DNA of 64,000 bases from positions 1 through 64,000 of the forward strand of contig NZ_AKKK01000015.1 in the NCBI RefSeq assembly GCF_000281065.1. Direction: 5' to 3'. The position numbers and the translations under genes are program-made. Positions 1 through 8,880 of this stretch are shown piece after piece. Origin of the DNA: Arthrobacter sp. M2012083 (GTDB lineage Bacteria; Actinomycetota; Actinomycetes; Actinomycetales; Micrococcaceae). Under the pieces are notes generated by a model, which saw only the letters and a list, made by a program, of their open reading frames with translations, had not been told where the DNA came from and made no database searches. Every line of letters begins with the position of its first letter. Within the stretch, counting starts at the first letter, position 1.

Positions 1-40
1 GGGCCCGGCCCCGGAACTTGTGGTTCCGGGGCCGGGCCCC
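1..40. terminator. Strong hairpin terminator downstream of gabD
   Basis: A perfect 17-bp inverted repeat (arms 1-17 and 23-39) with a 5-nt loop TTGTG. It lies 51 bp beyond the stop of the minus-strand dehydrogenase gene and may serve transcripts entering from either side. There is no clear T-run, so it may act bidirectionally or with Rho. Confidence 0.75.
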
Positions 41-90
41 TTCGTGAGTCAACCGTTCTTGTTGCGAGAGCGGTGGACCGGATCCTGCGC

Positions 91-1572
91 CTAGTCGGCG
101 TAAGGGTCCGCGATACCTACGTACTGGGTGTAGAGGTACTCTTCGATGCCTTCGGAACCGCCCTCGCGGCCCAGGCCGGACTGCTTGACGCCACCAAACG
201 GGGCAGCAGCGTTGGAGATGACACCTGCGTTGAGGCCAAGCATGCCGGTCTCAAGACGCTCGCTGATGCGAAGCCCGCGGTTGAGGTCCTTGGTGAAGAC
301 GTAGGCAACCAGGCCGTACTCGGTGTTGTTGGCCAGGCGAACGGCGTCGTCTTCGGTGGAGAAGGTGATGATCGGCGCAACGGGCCCGAAGATCTCTTCC
401 CGCAGGATGCGGGCATCCGCTGCAACGTTCTTCAGCACGGTGGGCTGGTAGAAGTAGCCGGGACCGTCGACGGCGGCACCACCGGTGACGGCTGTGGCAC
501 CTCCCGCTACGGCTTCGGAAACCAGTGCGTGCACGCCATCGCGGGCCTTGCCATCGATCAGCGGGCCAACCTTGGACTCCGGCTCGGTGCCACGGGCAGT
601 GGTCAGTGCACCGATCTTGGCGGCGAACTTCTCCGCGAAGGAATCAGCGATGGACTCGTGCACAATGAAGCGGTTCGCTGCGGTGCAGGCCTCGCCCATG
701 TTGCGCATCTTGGCGGCGATGGCACCTTCAACAGCCTTGTCCAGGTCGGCGTCTTCGAAGACCACGAACGGGGCGTTGCCACCCAGTTCCATGGAGGTGC
801 GCAGGACCTTGTCCGCGGCTTCGCGGATCAGCGCCTGGCCCACCGGGGTGGAGCCGGTGAAGGAGATCTTGCGGAGACGGTCGTCCTTGATCAGCGGGCC
901 GGTGACGGCGCCCGCAGTGGAGGTCTGGATGACGTTGAGGACACCGGCAGGCAGGCCGGCTTCCTGCATGACCTGGGCGAACAGGAGGCTGGTCAGCGGG
1001 GTCAGGTTTGCGGGCTTGAGCACCATGGTGCAACCAGCGGCGACGGCGGGGGCTACCTTACGGGTGGCCATGGCCAGCGGGAAGTTCCACGGGGTGATCA
1101 GCAGGCAGGGACCCACCGGCTTCTTCTGCACGAGGAGGCGGTTCTTGCCATCCGGTGCTGCGGAATAGCGGCCGGACACGCGGACGGCTTCCTCGGAGAA
1201 CCAGCGCAGGAACTCGGCACCGTAGGTGACTTCACCGCGGGCTTCGGCCAGGGGCTTGCCCATTTCCAGGGTCATCAGCAGTGCGAAGTCTTCGGCACGC
1301 TCGGTGACAAGTTCGAACGCACGGCGCAGGATTTCGCCGCGTTCGCGCGGTGCGGTGCGGGCCCAATCAGCCTGGGCGGCAGCGGCGGCGTCGAGCGCGG
1401 CAGCGCCGTCCTCAGCACCGGCGTCGGAGATGCTGAGCAGGACCTTGCCCGTTGCCGGGTCCTCAACATCAAAGGTTTTTCCGGATCCGGCCGGGCGCCA
1501 CTGACCGTTGATCAGCAGGCCGGTAGGGACGGAAGCCAGCAGTTCGCTTTCGCGTTCAACCGTGACAGTCAT
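91..1572 (-). CDS. gabD: NAD(P)-dependent succinate-semialdehyde dehydrogenase
   Basis: A 493-aa cytosolic aldehyde dehydrogenase that oxidises succinate semialdehyde to succinate, the last step of GABA degradation. The family hallmarks are visible: PWNFP at 161-165 (cofactor site), the ELGGN motif with general base Glu262, and the nucleophile Cys296 in GEACTAANRF. Length and the C-terminal GxGREGG segment fit the GabD branch of the ALDH superfamily. The ATG has a good ribosome-binding site (AAGGAG, 6 nt away). The gene is followed by a strong hairpin and is not obviously in an operon, since the next same-strand gene, rsmI, ends 159 bp upstream. Substrate preference within the ALDH family is inferred from similarity; another semialdehyde is possible. 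Confidence 0.9.
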   Translation of the reverse strand: MTVTVERESELLASVPTGLLINGQWRPAGSGKTFDVEDPATGKVLLSISDAGAEDGAAALDAAAAAQADWARTAPRERGEILRRAFELVTERAEDFALLMTLEMGKPLAEARGEVTYGAEFLRWFSEEAVRVSGRYSAAPDGKNRLLVQKKPVGPCLLITPWNFPLAMATRKVAPAVAAGCTMVLKPANLTPLTSLLFAQVMQEAGLPAGVLNVIQTSTAGAVTGPLIKDDRLRKISFTGSTPVGQALIREAADKVLRTSMELGGNAPFVVFEDADLDKAVEGAIAAKMRNMGEACTAANRFIVHESIADSFAEKFAAKIGALTTARGTEPESKVGPLIDGKARDGVHALVSEAVAGGATAVTGGAAVDGPGYFYQPTVLKNVAADARILREEIFGPVAPIITFSTEDDAVRLANNTEYGLVAYVFTKDLNRGLRISERLETGMLGLNAGVISNAAAPFGGVKQSGLGREGGSEGIEEYLYTQYVGIADPYAD

Positions 1573-1711
1573 GGCGACTCCTTCGTCTTGGGTGCTTTGG
1601 AGAATTGCACCACTGGGGTTCGTTGCCGGAAGTGGCTTGAATTACTGCCACGGTACTGCCCCGCGAGAAGCAGTGTCTACGCCTTCACGCACTGCCACAT
1701 ACACGCTGTTT

Positions 1712-1725
1712 TGTGCAGCTGCACA
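1712..1725. promoter_or_regulatory. 14-bp perfect palindrome upstream of gabD
   Basis: TGTGCAGCTGCACA is a perfect dyad in the gap between rsmI and gabD, about 140 bp before the gabD start codon. It could be an operator for gabD; no regulator is identified. Confidence 0.35.
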
Positions 1726-1731
1726 GCTCCG

Positions 1732-2652
1732 TCAGCGCGCCGCGAGGACCGCCGAATAGAGCTCCCGCTTGCTGACCCGGGCATCATCGGCCACGGCGGC
1801 CACAGCTTCCTTCAAGCGAATGCCTTGGGAAATGAGTTCGTTCACGGCGGCGACGTGGTCCTCGGGCTTGCCGGGTTCCTGCTCAGGCGCACCGCCCACC
1901 ACCACGGCGATTTCGCCGCGGACCTCGTTGTTTTCCGCCCACTCCAGCAGTTCACGCAAGGTGCCGCGGATGACTTCCTCATAGGTCTTGGTCAGTTCGC
2001 GGCACACAGCAACACGGCGATCGGCCCCGAATCGCTCGTGCAGTGCGCGCAACATGACCTCAAGCCTGTGCGGGGCCTCAAAGAAGACCATGGTGCGGCG
2101 TTCGTTTGCGAGGTCGGCCAGGCGTGAGTTCCGATCCCCGGACTTCCGGGGAAGAAATCCTTCAAAGCAGAAGCGGTCGGTGGGCAAACCGGACAGCGCC
2201 AAGGCCGTCAGTACCGCAGAAGGGCCGGGAACGGCTGTGACCGTAAGTCCGGCGGCAACTGCGCCCTCCACCAGGCGGAAACCCGGGTCGGAGACCGCCG
2301 GCATTCCAGCGTCGCTGACCATCAGGATGGTTTTGCCGGCGCGCACGTAGTCCAGGAGTTCACCAGTCTTGGCCACTTCATTGTGCTCGTGGTAGCTGAT
2401 GACGCGTCCGGTGACCTCGACGCCCAACGCAGTTACCAGCCGGTGCAAACGCCGGGTGTCTTCTGCAGCCACAATGTCTGAAGTGCCAAGAAGTTCAACC
2501 AGGCGCGCAGATGCGTCGCCCACGTTGCCGATGGGTGTTGCGGCAAGCACGATCCTGCCCACGCCGGGAGTTGCGCCGGAGTCGGCAGGGACCGACCCAT
2601 CCAGGTCGTCGTTGTAGGGAGTCTCGTCCGGGGTGCTGCGCTGTTCGTCCAC
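1732..2652 (-). CDS. rsmI: 16S rRNA (cytidine1402-2'-O)-methyltransferase RsmI
   Basis: A 306-aa SAM-dependent methyltransferase of the tetrapyrrole-methylase fold that 2'-O-methylates C1402 in the ribosomal decoding centre. The signatures are ATPIGNVGD near residue 35, AAEDTRR, the glycine-rich SDAGMPAVSDPG and PGPSAVLTALALSGLP. There is an acidic, probably disordered N-terminal extension of about 30 residues. The GTG start lies exactly 6 nt after a TAGGCT -10 element, so the mRNA is probably leaderless. The gene is divergent from the protein mannosyltransferase, a common actinobacterial arrangement. Confidence 0.93.
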   Translation of the reverse strand: MDEQRSTPDETPYNDDLDGSVPADSGATPGVGRIVLAATPIGNVGDASARLVELLGTSDIVAAEDTRRLHRLVTALGVEVTGRVISYHEHNEVAKTGELLDYVRAGKTILMVSDAGMPAVSDPGFRLVEGAVAAGLTVTAVPGPSAVLTALALSGLPTDRFCFEGFLPRKSGDRNSRLADLANERRTMVFFEAPHRLEVMLRALHERFGADRRVAVCRELTKTYEEVIRGTLRELLEWAENNEVRGEIAVVVGGAPEQEPGKPEDHVAAVNELISQGIRLKEAVAAVADDARVSKRELYSAVLAAR

Positions 2653-2658
2653 CTGCCA

Positions 2659-2664
2659 AGCCTA
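2659..2664 (-). promoter_or_regulatory. Leaderless -10 element of rsmI
   Basis: TAGGCT on the minus strand, 6 nt before the GTG of rsmI. There is no Shine-Dalgarno sequence between them. Confidence 0.6.
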
Positions 2665-2725
2665 ATGCCGCGTGCGCTTCAAGGATGCAGCCGCGGGGTT
2701 CAGGGATACAGCAAGGATGGAAAGG

Positions 2726-2731
2726 TAGCAT
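2726..2731 (+). promoter_or_regulatory. Leaderless -10 element of the mannosyltransferase gene
   Basis: TAGCAT, 6 nt before the GTG at 2738. This supports GTG as both first codon and transcription start. Confidence 0.6.
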
Positions 2732-2737
2732 GGGCGG

Positions 2738-4555
2738 GTGAACCAGTCGCCCGTTCCTGCTACCGCTTCCGGATCCCCGGTGGCGTCCCCGGCGACCCCG
2801 GAACCCGAAGACACAACCGTGGAGTTAAGCGGCGGTCAGCCGGATGCGCCGACACGCGCAGTCGCGTCAGTGCCCCGGCAGGCGGCGGCGTTGAACGAGA
2901 GCCCCGGCGGAACTTTGCCCGGCCGTGGGCTGGAAGGCCACCGTTGGATCGCCCGACCGACCGAGGCCTATACAGCCCAAGCGTTGAAGGAACGCCTGAT
3001 CGGTGGTGTCCAAAGCTGGCGCGACTACCCCGCCTCGTTGCGCTTGTGGTTTTGGCTGATCCCCACCATCACGGCACTCCTGGGCGGCATTCTCCGCTTC
3101 TTCCGGCTTGATGCTCCGCACAGCCTGGTCTTCGACGAAACGTACTACGTCAAGGATGCCTACTCCTACGTCGTGAGCGGCTACGAACGCAGCTGGCCGG
3201 CCAACGCCAACGAATCCTTCAATGCCGGCAACCCGGACATCCTCCTTAACACTCCGGAGTACGTGGTCCACCCGCCGGTGGGCAAATGGATGATCGCCTT
3301 AGGCATGTGGCTGTTCGGCGGAGACAACCCCTTCGGCTGGAGATTCAGTGCGGCTTTGGCAGGCACTCTGACGGTCTTCCTCGTTTCGCTCATCGCACTG
3401 AAGCTGTTCCGCTCGCACACCCTCGGCGCCGTTGCCGGACTCCTGCTGGCCATTGATGGCCACCATCTGGTGCTCTCCCGCACGTCGCTGTTGGACGTCT
3501 TCCTGGCCCTTTGGATACTGGCCGCCTTCGGCGCCCTGTTGATGGACCGCGACGACGGCCGCCGTCGTCTGGCTTCCCGGCTCGCCGCGCAAGCGGCTGC
3601 TTCGCCAGGAGGCCGCCCCACACCCACCCAACTGGTTGCAGGCCCCTGGCTTGGCATGCGGTGGTGGCGCCTGGTTGCAGGCCTCTGCCTTGGCCTGGCG
3701 GTAGGGACCAAATGGTCGGCGCTGTTCTTCGTGGCCGCCTTCGGGCTAATGACAGTTCTGTGGGACCTGAGCGCCCGGCGTATCGCAGGCATCCGGAGCT
3801 GGTTCAGCGCCGGCATCATCAAGGACGGCCTCCCCGCCTTCCTGACCATCATCCCGATTGCCGCCGTCACCTATGTGGTGAGTTGGACAGGCTGGTTCCT
3901 CTCAAAGGATGCCTACTACCGACAATGGGCTGCCACCAACCCGGCCCCGGGCTGGGATTGGCTACCCAACTCCGTGCGATCCCTGGCTCACTATCACCTT
4001 GAAGCCTACAAATTCCACCAGGGCCTCAGCTCTGACCACCCCTATGAGTCGAGTCCATGGACGTGGCTCATCATGGGCCGTCCCACCTCGTTCTTCTACC
4101 AAACCCCCAAACCGGGCACCCCGGGCTGTGTTGTTGAGACCTGCTCCTCGGCCATCTTGCCGGTGGGCAATCCGGTGGTGTGGTGGGGTGGAACCATCGC
4201 CTTGGTCATCCTGCTGTTCTGGTGGGCCGGCCGCCGCGACTGGCGTGCCGGCGCCATCCTCGCTGGAGTTGCCGCCGGCTACCTTCCGTGGTTCATGTAC
4301 CCGGAACGCACCATGTTCATCTTCTACGCCGTGTCCTTTGAACCGTTCCTGGTTTTGGGCCTGACGTATGTGCTGGGGTTGGTCTTGGGACGCAGCGGCG
4401 ACCCCATCTGGCGGCGACGATCCGGACTGTACATTGTGGCCCTGGTCCTGGTGTTGGCAGTGCTGGCCACAGCATTCTTTTATCCCGTGCTCACAGCGGA
4501 AGTCATCACCTACCAGGAGTGGCGGATGAGAATGTGGATGCCATCGTGGATCTAG
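2738..4555 (+). CDS. Polyprenyl-phosphate-mannose--protein mannosyltransferase (GT39)
   Basis: A 605-aa multi-spanning membrane enzyme of the Pmt family, which transfers mannose from a polyprenyl-phosphate carrier to Ser/Thr of exported proteins. After a variable cytoplasmic N-terminus of about 100 residues comes the first membrane span and the acidic loop VFDETYYVKDAYSY, whose DE pair is catalytic in the family. A conserved HPPVGKWMI and many hydrophobic helices follow. The start is a leaderless GTG. It is followed after 13 bp by the acyl-CoA ligase gene, with a ribosome-binding site beginning at the stop codon, so the two are probably cotranscribed. Target glycoproteins are not identifiable here. 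Confidence 0.92.
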   Translation: MNQSPVPATASGSPVASPATPEPEDTTVELSGGQPDAPTRAVASVPRQAAALNESPGGTLPGRGLEGHRWIARPTEAYTAQALKERLIGGVQSWRDYPASLRLWFWLIPTITALLGGILRFFRLDAPHSLVFDETYYVKDAYSYVVSGYERSWPANANESFNAGNPDILLNTPEYVVHPPVGKWMIALGMWLFGGDNPFGWRFSAALAGTLTVFLVSLIALKLFRSHTLGAVAGLLLAIDGHHLVLSRTSLLDVFLALWILAAFGALLMDRDDGRRRLASRLAAQAAASPGGRPTPTQLVAGPWLGMRWWRLVAGLCLGLAVGTKWSALFFVAAFGLMTVLWDLSARRIAGIRSWFSAGIIKDGLPAFLTIIPIAAVTYVVSWTGWFLSKDAYYRQWAATNPAPGWDWLPNSVRSLAHYHLEAYKFHQGLSSDHPYESSPWTWLIMGRPTSFFYQTPKPGTPGCVVETCSSAILPVGNPVVWWGGTIALVILLFWWAGRRDWRAGAILAGVAAGYLPWFMYPERTMFIFYAVSFEPFLVLGLTYVLGLVLGRSGDPIWRRRSGLYIVALVLVLAVLATAFFYPVLTAEVITYQEWRMRMWMPSWI

Positions 4556-4568
4556 GAGGAGGGAAGCA

Positions 4569-6401
4569 GTGAGGGAAGCAAGCACGGAGCTTCTGGTCGA
4601 GGCGGACCCGAACACCAACGTGACGGACCTCCTCCTGGAACGCTGCCACAAGGATCCGTTCGGCAACTTGTACGCGCATAAAACCGCGAACGGTTGGCTT
4701 AACATTTCGGCAGCCAGGTTCCTTGCCGACGTCACGGCCTTGGCCAAAGGCCTCATCGCGGGTGGGCTCAACCCCGGCGATCCGGTTGCCGTGCTTTCCC
4801 GCTCAAGCTTTGAATGGACGCTGGTGGACTTCGCCATCTGGATGGCCGGCGGAGTCACTGTCCCCATTTATGAGACGTCATCGGCGAGCCAGATCGAGTG
4901 GATCCTTACGGATTCCGGAGCCCGGCGCATCTTTGTGGAGGACACTGCCAAAGAGAGCCTCGTCCGTGCCTTGGTGGAACAGTCCCAGGCCCTGGGCGAG
5001 GACCCCGTGACCATCATCCGGATGGAGCACGACGGCGACGCACCCAACCTGACCAGCGTCTCCGCCGTCGGAATCGGGATCATGGACGCCGAACTGGAGC
5101 GCCAGCGCAGCGCGGCAAACCTGGCGAGCGTCGCGTCCATCGTTTACACCTCCGGAACCACGGGCAAGCCCAAGGGCTGCGAAATCACCCATGGCAACTT
5201 TGTCCTCGTGGCACGTAACGTCATCCCGTTCCTCCCCGAGTTGCTCATGCAGCGAGGCGCCCGGACGCTGATGTTCCTGCCCCTGGCGCACGTTCTCGCC
5301 AGGGCTGTCCAGGTTGTTTGCCTCACGGCAGGCATCACGTTGGGGCACAGTGCAGGCGCCAGCGGACTCATGGCGGATCTTGGATCCTTCAAGCCCACTT
5401 TCCTTCTCGCTGTGCCCCGCATTTTCGAGAAGGTCTACGCTGGTGCCAGCCACAAAGCGGCCATGAGCGGTAAGTCCGCTCTCTTCTCGGCAGCTTCGGC
5501 AACCGCGGTGCAATATTCGACGGCGGTGTCCCTCGCCAGCCGTGGCGAGGGTCCGGGACCGGGTTGGCTTCTGGGCCTGAAGCACTCCACTTTCAACAAG
5601 CTCCTTTATCCCAAGGTGCGGGACGTTTTCGGCGGCGAGGTCGGCTACACGGTTTCCGGAGCCAGTCCCCTTAGCCTCCGGGACAACCATTTCTTCCACG
5701 GCGCCGGAGTTCCTGTTCTTGAGGGCTACGGGCTGACAGAGACCACGGCACCCTGCACCGTCAATACCCCCAGCATGTCCCGCATAGGTACAGTGGGCAT
5801 TCCCCTCCCTGGAACCACCATCAGGGTGGCGCAGGACGGCGAGGTGCTGGTCAAGGGCATTGGGGTCTTCAAGGGCTACCACAACAACGAAAAGGCAACC
5901 CATGCTGCCTTCGTTGACGGCTTCTTCCGGACCGGCGACCTCGGCGAGCTCGACGCCGACGGCTTCCTGACCATCACCGGCCGAAAGAAGGACCTTCTGG
6001 TCACGGCCGCTGGAAAGAACGTGGCGCCGGCTCCTTTGGAGGAGAAACTGCGCGAGCACCCCTTGGTGGGTCAGGCAGTCGTCGTCGGCGACGGCCGGCC
6101 CTTCGTCGCTGCACTGGTCGGGTTGGACCCCGAAGGGCTTGCGGACTGGTGCGCAGAGAACAAGGCCGGGCCCATGACCCCCGATGAAGCCGCTTCCGAT
6201 GCCCGGATCAGGGCGGCCGTTCAGACGGCAGTGGACGAGGCCAACAAGCTCGTCTCGGCCGCGGAGTCGATCAAGAAGTTCGCTTTCATCACGGCGGAAC
6301 TAAGCGTCGAGTCAGGGCACTTGACGCCCTCGCTGAAGCTGAAGCGCGCCGTGGTGCTCAACGACTTCTCAGCGGCTGTGGAAAAGCTGTACGAGAAGTA
6401 G
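4569..6401 (+). CDS. Long-chain fatty acid--CoA ligase (AMP-dependent synthetase)
   Basis: A 610-aa ANL-superfamily enzyme that activates fatty acids with ATP and CoA. Motifs in order: the phosphate-binding YTSGTTGKPKG near residue 195, the YGLTETTAP region near 385, TGDLGELDADGFL, and the hinge GRKKDLLVTAAGKNVAP near 475-491. Length and motif set match the FadD15-like long-chain ligases of actinobacteria. The GTG start has a very strong ribosome-binding site (AGGAGGAGG) overlapping the stop region of the upstream Pmt gene, suggesting translational coupling. The exact chain length cannot be told from sequence. Confidence 0.9.
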   Translation: MREASTELLVEADPNTNVTDLLLERCHKDPFGNLYAHKTANGWLNISAARFLADVTALAKGLIAGGLNPGDPVAVLSRSSFEWTLVDFAIWMAGGVTVPIYETSSASQIEWILTDSGARRIFVEDTAKESLVRALVEQSQALGEDPVTIIRMEHDGDAPNLTSVSAVGIGIMDAELERQRSAANLASVASIVYTSGTTGKPKGCEITHGNFVLVARNVIPFLPELLMQRGARTLMFLPLAHVLARAVQVVCLTAGITLGHSAGASGLMADLGSFKPTFLLAVPRIFEKVYAGASHKAAMSGKSALFSAASATAVQYSTAVSLASRGEGPGPGWLLGLKHSTFNKLLYPKVRDVFGGEVGYTVSGASPLSLRDNHFFHGAGVPVLEGYGLTETTAPCTVNTPSMSRIGTVGIPLPGTTIRVAQDGEVLVKGIGVFKGYHNNEKATHAAFVDGFFRTGDLGELDADGFLTITGRKKDLLVTAAGKNVAPAPLEEKLREHPLVGQAVVVGDGRPFVAALVGLDPEGLADWCAENKAGPMTPDEAASDARIRAAVQTAVDEANKLVSAAESIKKFAFITAELSVESGHLTPSLKLKRAVVLNDFSAAVEKLYEK

Positions 6402-6464
6402 TTTTCTCCACCTGGCTAAGCCACCGCAGGCGCGGCCCGCTGCGGGACGTACCTGGTATCCCTG

Positions 6465-7667
6465 TTAGCGCGTAACGCCTGTCGGTTCGTTGCGGAGGCT
6501 GTCGACATTGTCCGTGGCAGCTGACTCGTCAGATTCCCCGCCAGCGTCGTCCGCTTGTGCTGTCGCAAGGCCGCGACGCCGTTTGGTAGGCCACGTGAGG
6601 ATGAACGTCACCGTCGCCGCGAGGAATACCAGGGCCCCGATGACAATACCCGCGTCCATCCAGAACTGTCCCGGGAAGAGCCGGATCAGGGTGTCTTCCA
6701 GCGAGAACGTCCACGTTCCATTGGCAAAGAAGATGCGGTGGAACTCCGTAAAGAACTGCTGCCAGCTCAAGACTGCCAATACTGCGAGCCCAATGATGAT
6801 GACCAGCGTGACGATCGAACCGGCGAAAAGACCGCGGCGGATCCCGCCCGTGCTTCGCTTTCGCAGATACAGGATGGCGATGATGCTAAGGATGATGAGC
6901 AAAAGCCCGGCCCCGAAGGAGGACAGAATGACCAACTTCACGTCGGCCATGTGCGAAACTTCGCTGTCGGTGAAGAGCTTGTCGCCGTCCTGGTTGACCA
7001 AGCCCCCCAGGTAACGCGGGCCGGCCCAGTTACTGAGGTAATCAACGGCGTATGAGCCATACGTCATGCGGTCGTCAGTGCTGAAACCGTAGCCGTCGCC
7101 GGGGAAACCCGGGCGGTTGTACTCCACCCACAGGAACAGCGGGCTGGTGACTGCCCGGACGGCAAGCACCAGGAGGATCACCGGGTAGAAGACCGCCAAA
7201 AGCACTTGGAAGATCCTGGGGCCTACGGGCTTCACTTTTGCTGCTTGCTCTCGTTCGGCATTTCGTCGCGCCACTTCGTCTTCCGGCGGCCGGATCTGAA
7301 GAGCCGACGTCGGCAGGGGTTCCGAATAGTGCGCCGGCCGCTTGGTGGTGGAAGCGTCCGCCACGGTGTCGGCGAACAGCGGCGGTTCAACCTCGACGTC
7401 GGCCGCTTCTGCAGCTTTCCGGTCCGCGCGGCTCTCGGGCTGGCCGTGGGCAGGCGTCGCGGTAGTCGGAGTCGCCGACGGTGTGGGCCCGGTCTTGGAT
7501 GCGGCTCCGACGCTGGCTGCAGGAGAGGCCGGAGAAGCACCACTGGACGTTTTCGGCTTCATCCAGTCGAAGGCCGGTTCGTTGGGGTCCTCGTGGACGT
7601 CCGTGTCCGGTTCTTGTGGTTTTGGGCTTTTGTCGCTCACAGCGGGTTCACTTCCGTAGGCATCCAC
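6465..7667 (-). CDS. DUF1461 (TIGR01906-type) integral membrane protein
   Basis: A protein of unknown function of up to 400 residues. The first 150 or so residues are Pro/Ala/acid-rich and probably disordered in the cytoplasm. A hydrophobic helix (FQVLLAVFYPVILLVLAVRA) and three more membrane spans follow. The large exposed loop after the first helix carries the DUF1461 hallmark TDDRMTYGSYAVDYL. The tail is basic then acidic. The start is uncertain: GTG at 7667 has no clear ribosome-binding site, and an internal GTG at 7640 (reading VSDKSPKP) is an alternative. It lies downstream of, and in the same direction as, the SpoIIM-like gene. Confidence 0.75.
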   Translation of the reverse strand: MDAYGSEPAVSDKSPKPQEPDTDVHEDPNEPAFDWMKPKTSSGASPASPAASVGAASKTGPTPSATPTTATPAHGQPESRADRKAAEAADVEVEPPLFADTVADASTTKRPAHYSEPLPTSALQIRPPEDEVARRNAEREQAAKVKPVGPRIFQVLLAVFYPVILLVLAVRAVTSPLFLWVEYNRPGFPGDGYGFSTDDRMTYGSYAVDYLSNWAGPRYLGGLVNQDGDKLFTDSEVSHMADVKLVILSSFGAGLLLIILSIIAILYLRKRSTGGIRRGLFAGSIVTLVIIIGLAVLAVLSWQQFFTEFHRIFFANGTWTFSLEDTLIRLFPGQFWMDAGIVIGALVFLAATVTFILTWPTKRRRGLATAQADDAGGESDESAATDNVDSLRNEPTGVTR

Positions 7668-7779
7668 CGGCGATTGCTTGCTGCCGGCTCTCTTGTCTGC
7701 ATTCGAGCCTACCGCCCGGCATTACAGAGACACGCGGTGCCACCCCGGCTGCGACCAGATTGAAACGCAACTGTAAGGT

Positions 7780-8775
7780 CTATGCAGCAATGCTGCGATA
7801 ACCGGCGTCGTTGGCGTCCATATCTCCTGTGACGCCTGCACGGACTGCCTTCCCACCCAGCACCAACGCGTAGACCCAGTACCCGGCCAAAACCAGGGCA
7901 CCGATGGTGATCTTGGCCCACACGGGAAGCGGGCTCGGCGTCACAAAGCCCTCAACAATGCCCGAAACCAGCAGGACGAGCACCAATCCCAAGGCAATGG
8001 TGATCAGCGAACGGCCTTCATCAGCCACAGCCTGCAGCCTTGTGCGTGGGCCCGGCCGCACCATGGCCCAGAAAATCTTGAGCCCCGCCGCGCAGGCAAT
8101 GAAGACAGCAGTGAGTTCCATGAGTCCGTGCGGAAGGATGTAGCTGAAAAAGATGTCCATCTTCCCGGTGGCCAGGAAAAGTCCCGCCGCGATTCCCAGC
8201 CCCTGCGCGTTCATGAACAAGATGAAGGGCACCCAGAATCCGGTAATGCCAAAGGCCACGGCTTGAGCGGAAATCCAGGCGTTGTTCGTCCACACCAACC
8301 CGGCGAACGAAGCCGCAGGATTCTCGGAATAGTAGTCAATGAAGTCTTCCTCCACATACTGCTGCACCTTGGCATCACTGGACGCTACGGCCCTCAGGGC
8401 TTCCGGCGAAGTGCCAATCCACAAAGCATAAGCACCCGCCACCAGGACAAAAGCAAACCCGCACCAAAGCGTCAACCACCGGATTCGGTAGAAGGCCGCA
8501 GGGAGGGAAATGACAAAGAACCGTGCCAGGTCCTCCATGAAATTGGAGCGGGCGCCCGTGAACCTCGTCCGGGCCTGAGCCAACGCTGCAGACAAGGATG
8601 CCGACAACCCCGTCTCCGGCGCCACGGACCGGATCAGCGACAGGTGCCCGGACACCGTTTGATACAGGCGCAGAAGTTCATCGGCCTCAGCACCCGTAAG
8701 CCTTCGCTTATGGGCCAGGAAATGAAGCCGCGACCATTTGTCCCCATGTACGGCCGAGAAGGCATCTATGTCCAC
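7780..8775 (-). CDS. Stage II sporulation protein M-like membrane protein
   Basis: A 331-aa SpoIIM/DUF95 family membrane protein. A soluble N-terminal helical region of about 100 residues precedes several spans, including the conserved stretch where FFSYILPHGLMELTAVFIA is visible. The organism's relatives do not sporulate; in actinobacteria this family typically sits next to an RDD protein, as here, where it is divergent with a 105-bp gap. The role is unknown and is inferred to be in the envelope or membrane. The start is a GTG placed 6 nt after a TAGGGT -10 element (leaderless). Confidence 0.85.
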   Translation of the reverse strand: MDIDAFSAVHGDKWSRLHFLAHKRRLTGAEADELLRLYQTVSGHLSLIRSVAPETGLSASLSAALAQARTRFTGARSNFMEDLARFFVISLPAAFYRIRWLTLWCGFAFVLVAGAYALWIGTSPEALRAVASSDAKVQQYVEEDFIDYYSENPAASFAGLVWTNNAWISAQAVAFGITGFWVPFILFMNAQGLGIAAGLFLATGKMDIFFSYILPHGLMELTAVFIACAAGLKIFWAMVRPGPRTRLQAVADEGRSLITIALGLVLVLLVSGIVEGFVTPSPLPVWAKITIGALVLAGYWVYALVLGGKAVRAGVTGDMDANDAGYRSIAA

Positions 8776-8781
8776 GCCACC

Positions 8782-8787
8782 ACCCTA
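8782..8787 (-). promoter_or_regulatory. Leaderless -10 element of the spoIIM-like gene
   Basis: TAGGGT on the minus strand, 6 nt before the GTG start at 8775. Confidence 0.55.
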
Positions 8788-8880
8788 GCGCCTGTATCCA
8801 CCGGCAGCTCAGCCCGCCGCTAGACTCGTTGAAAAGGGCAGTCGTGTGGCCCAAAGCGTAGGCGAAACATGGGGGCAGGC

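Noticed and set aside
73..2127. Long plus-strand reading frame (over 680 codons) across gabD and rsmI
   Set aside because: It is the antisense of two well-recognised genes; high GC creates such long open frames. The product has low complexity and no family features. The same applies to other long antisense frames, e.g. over ahcY, glpX, fumC and purK.
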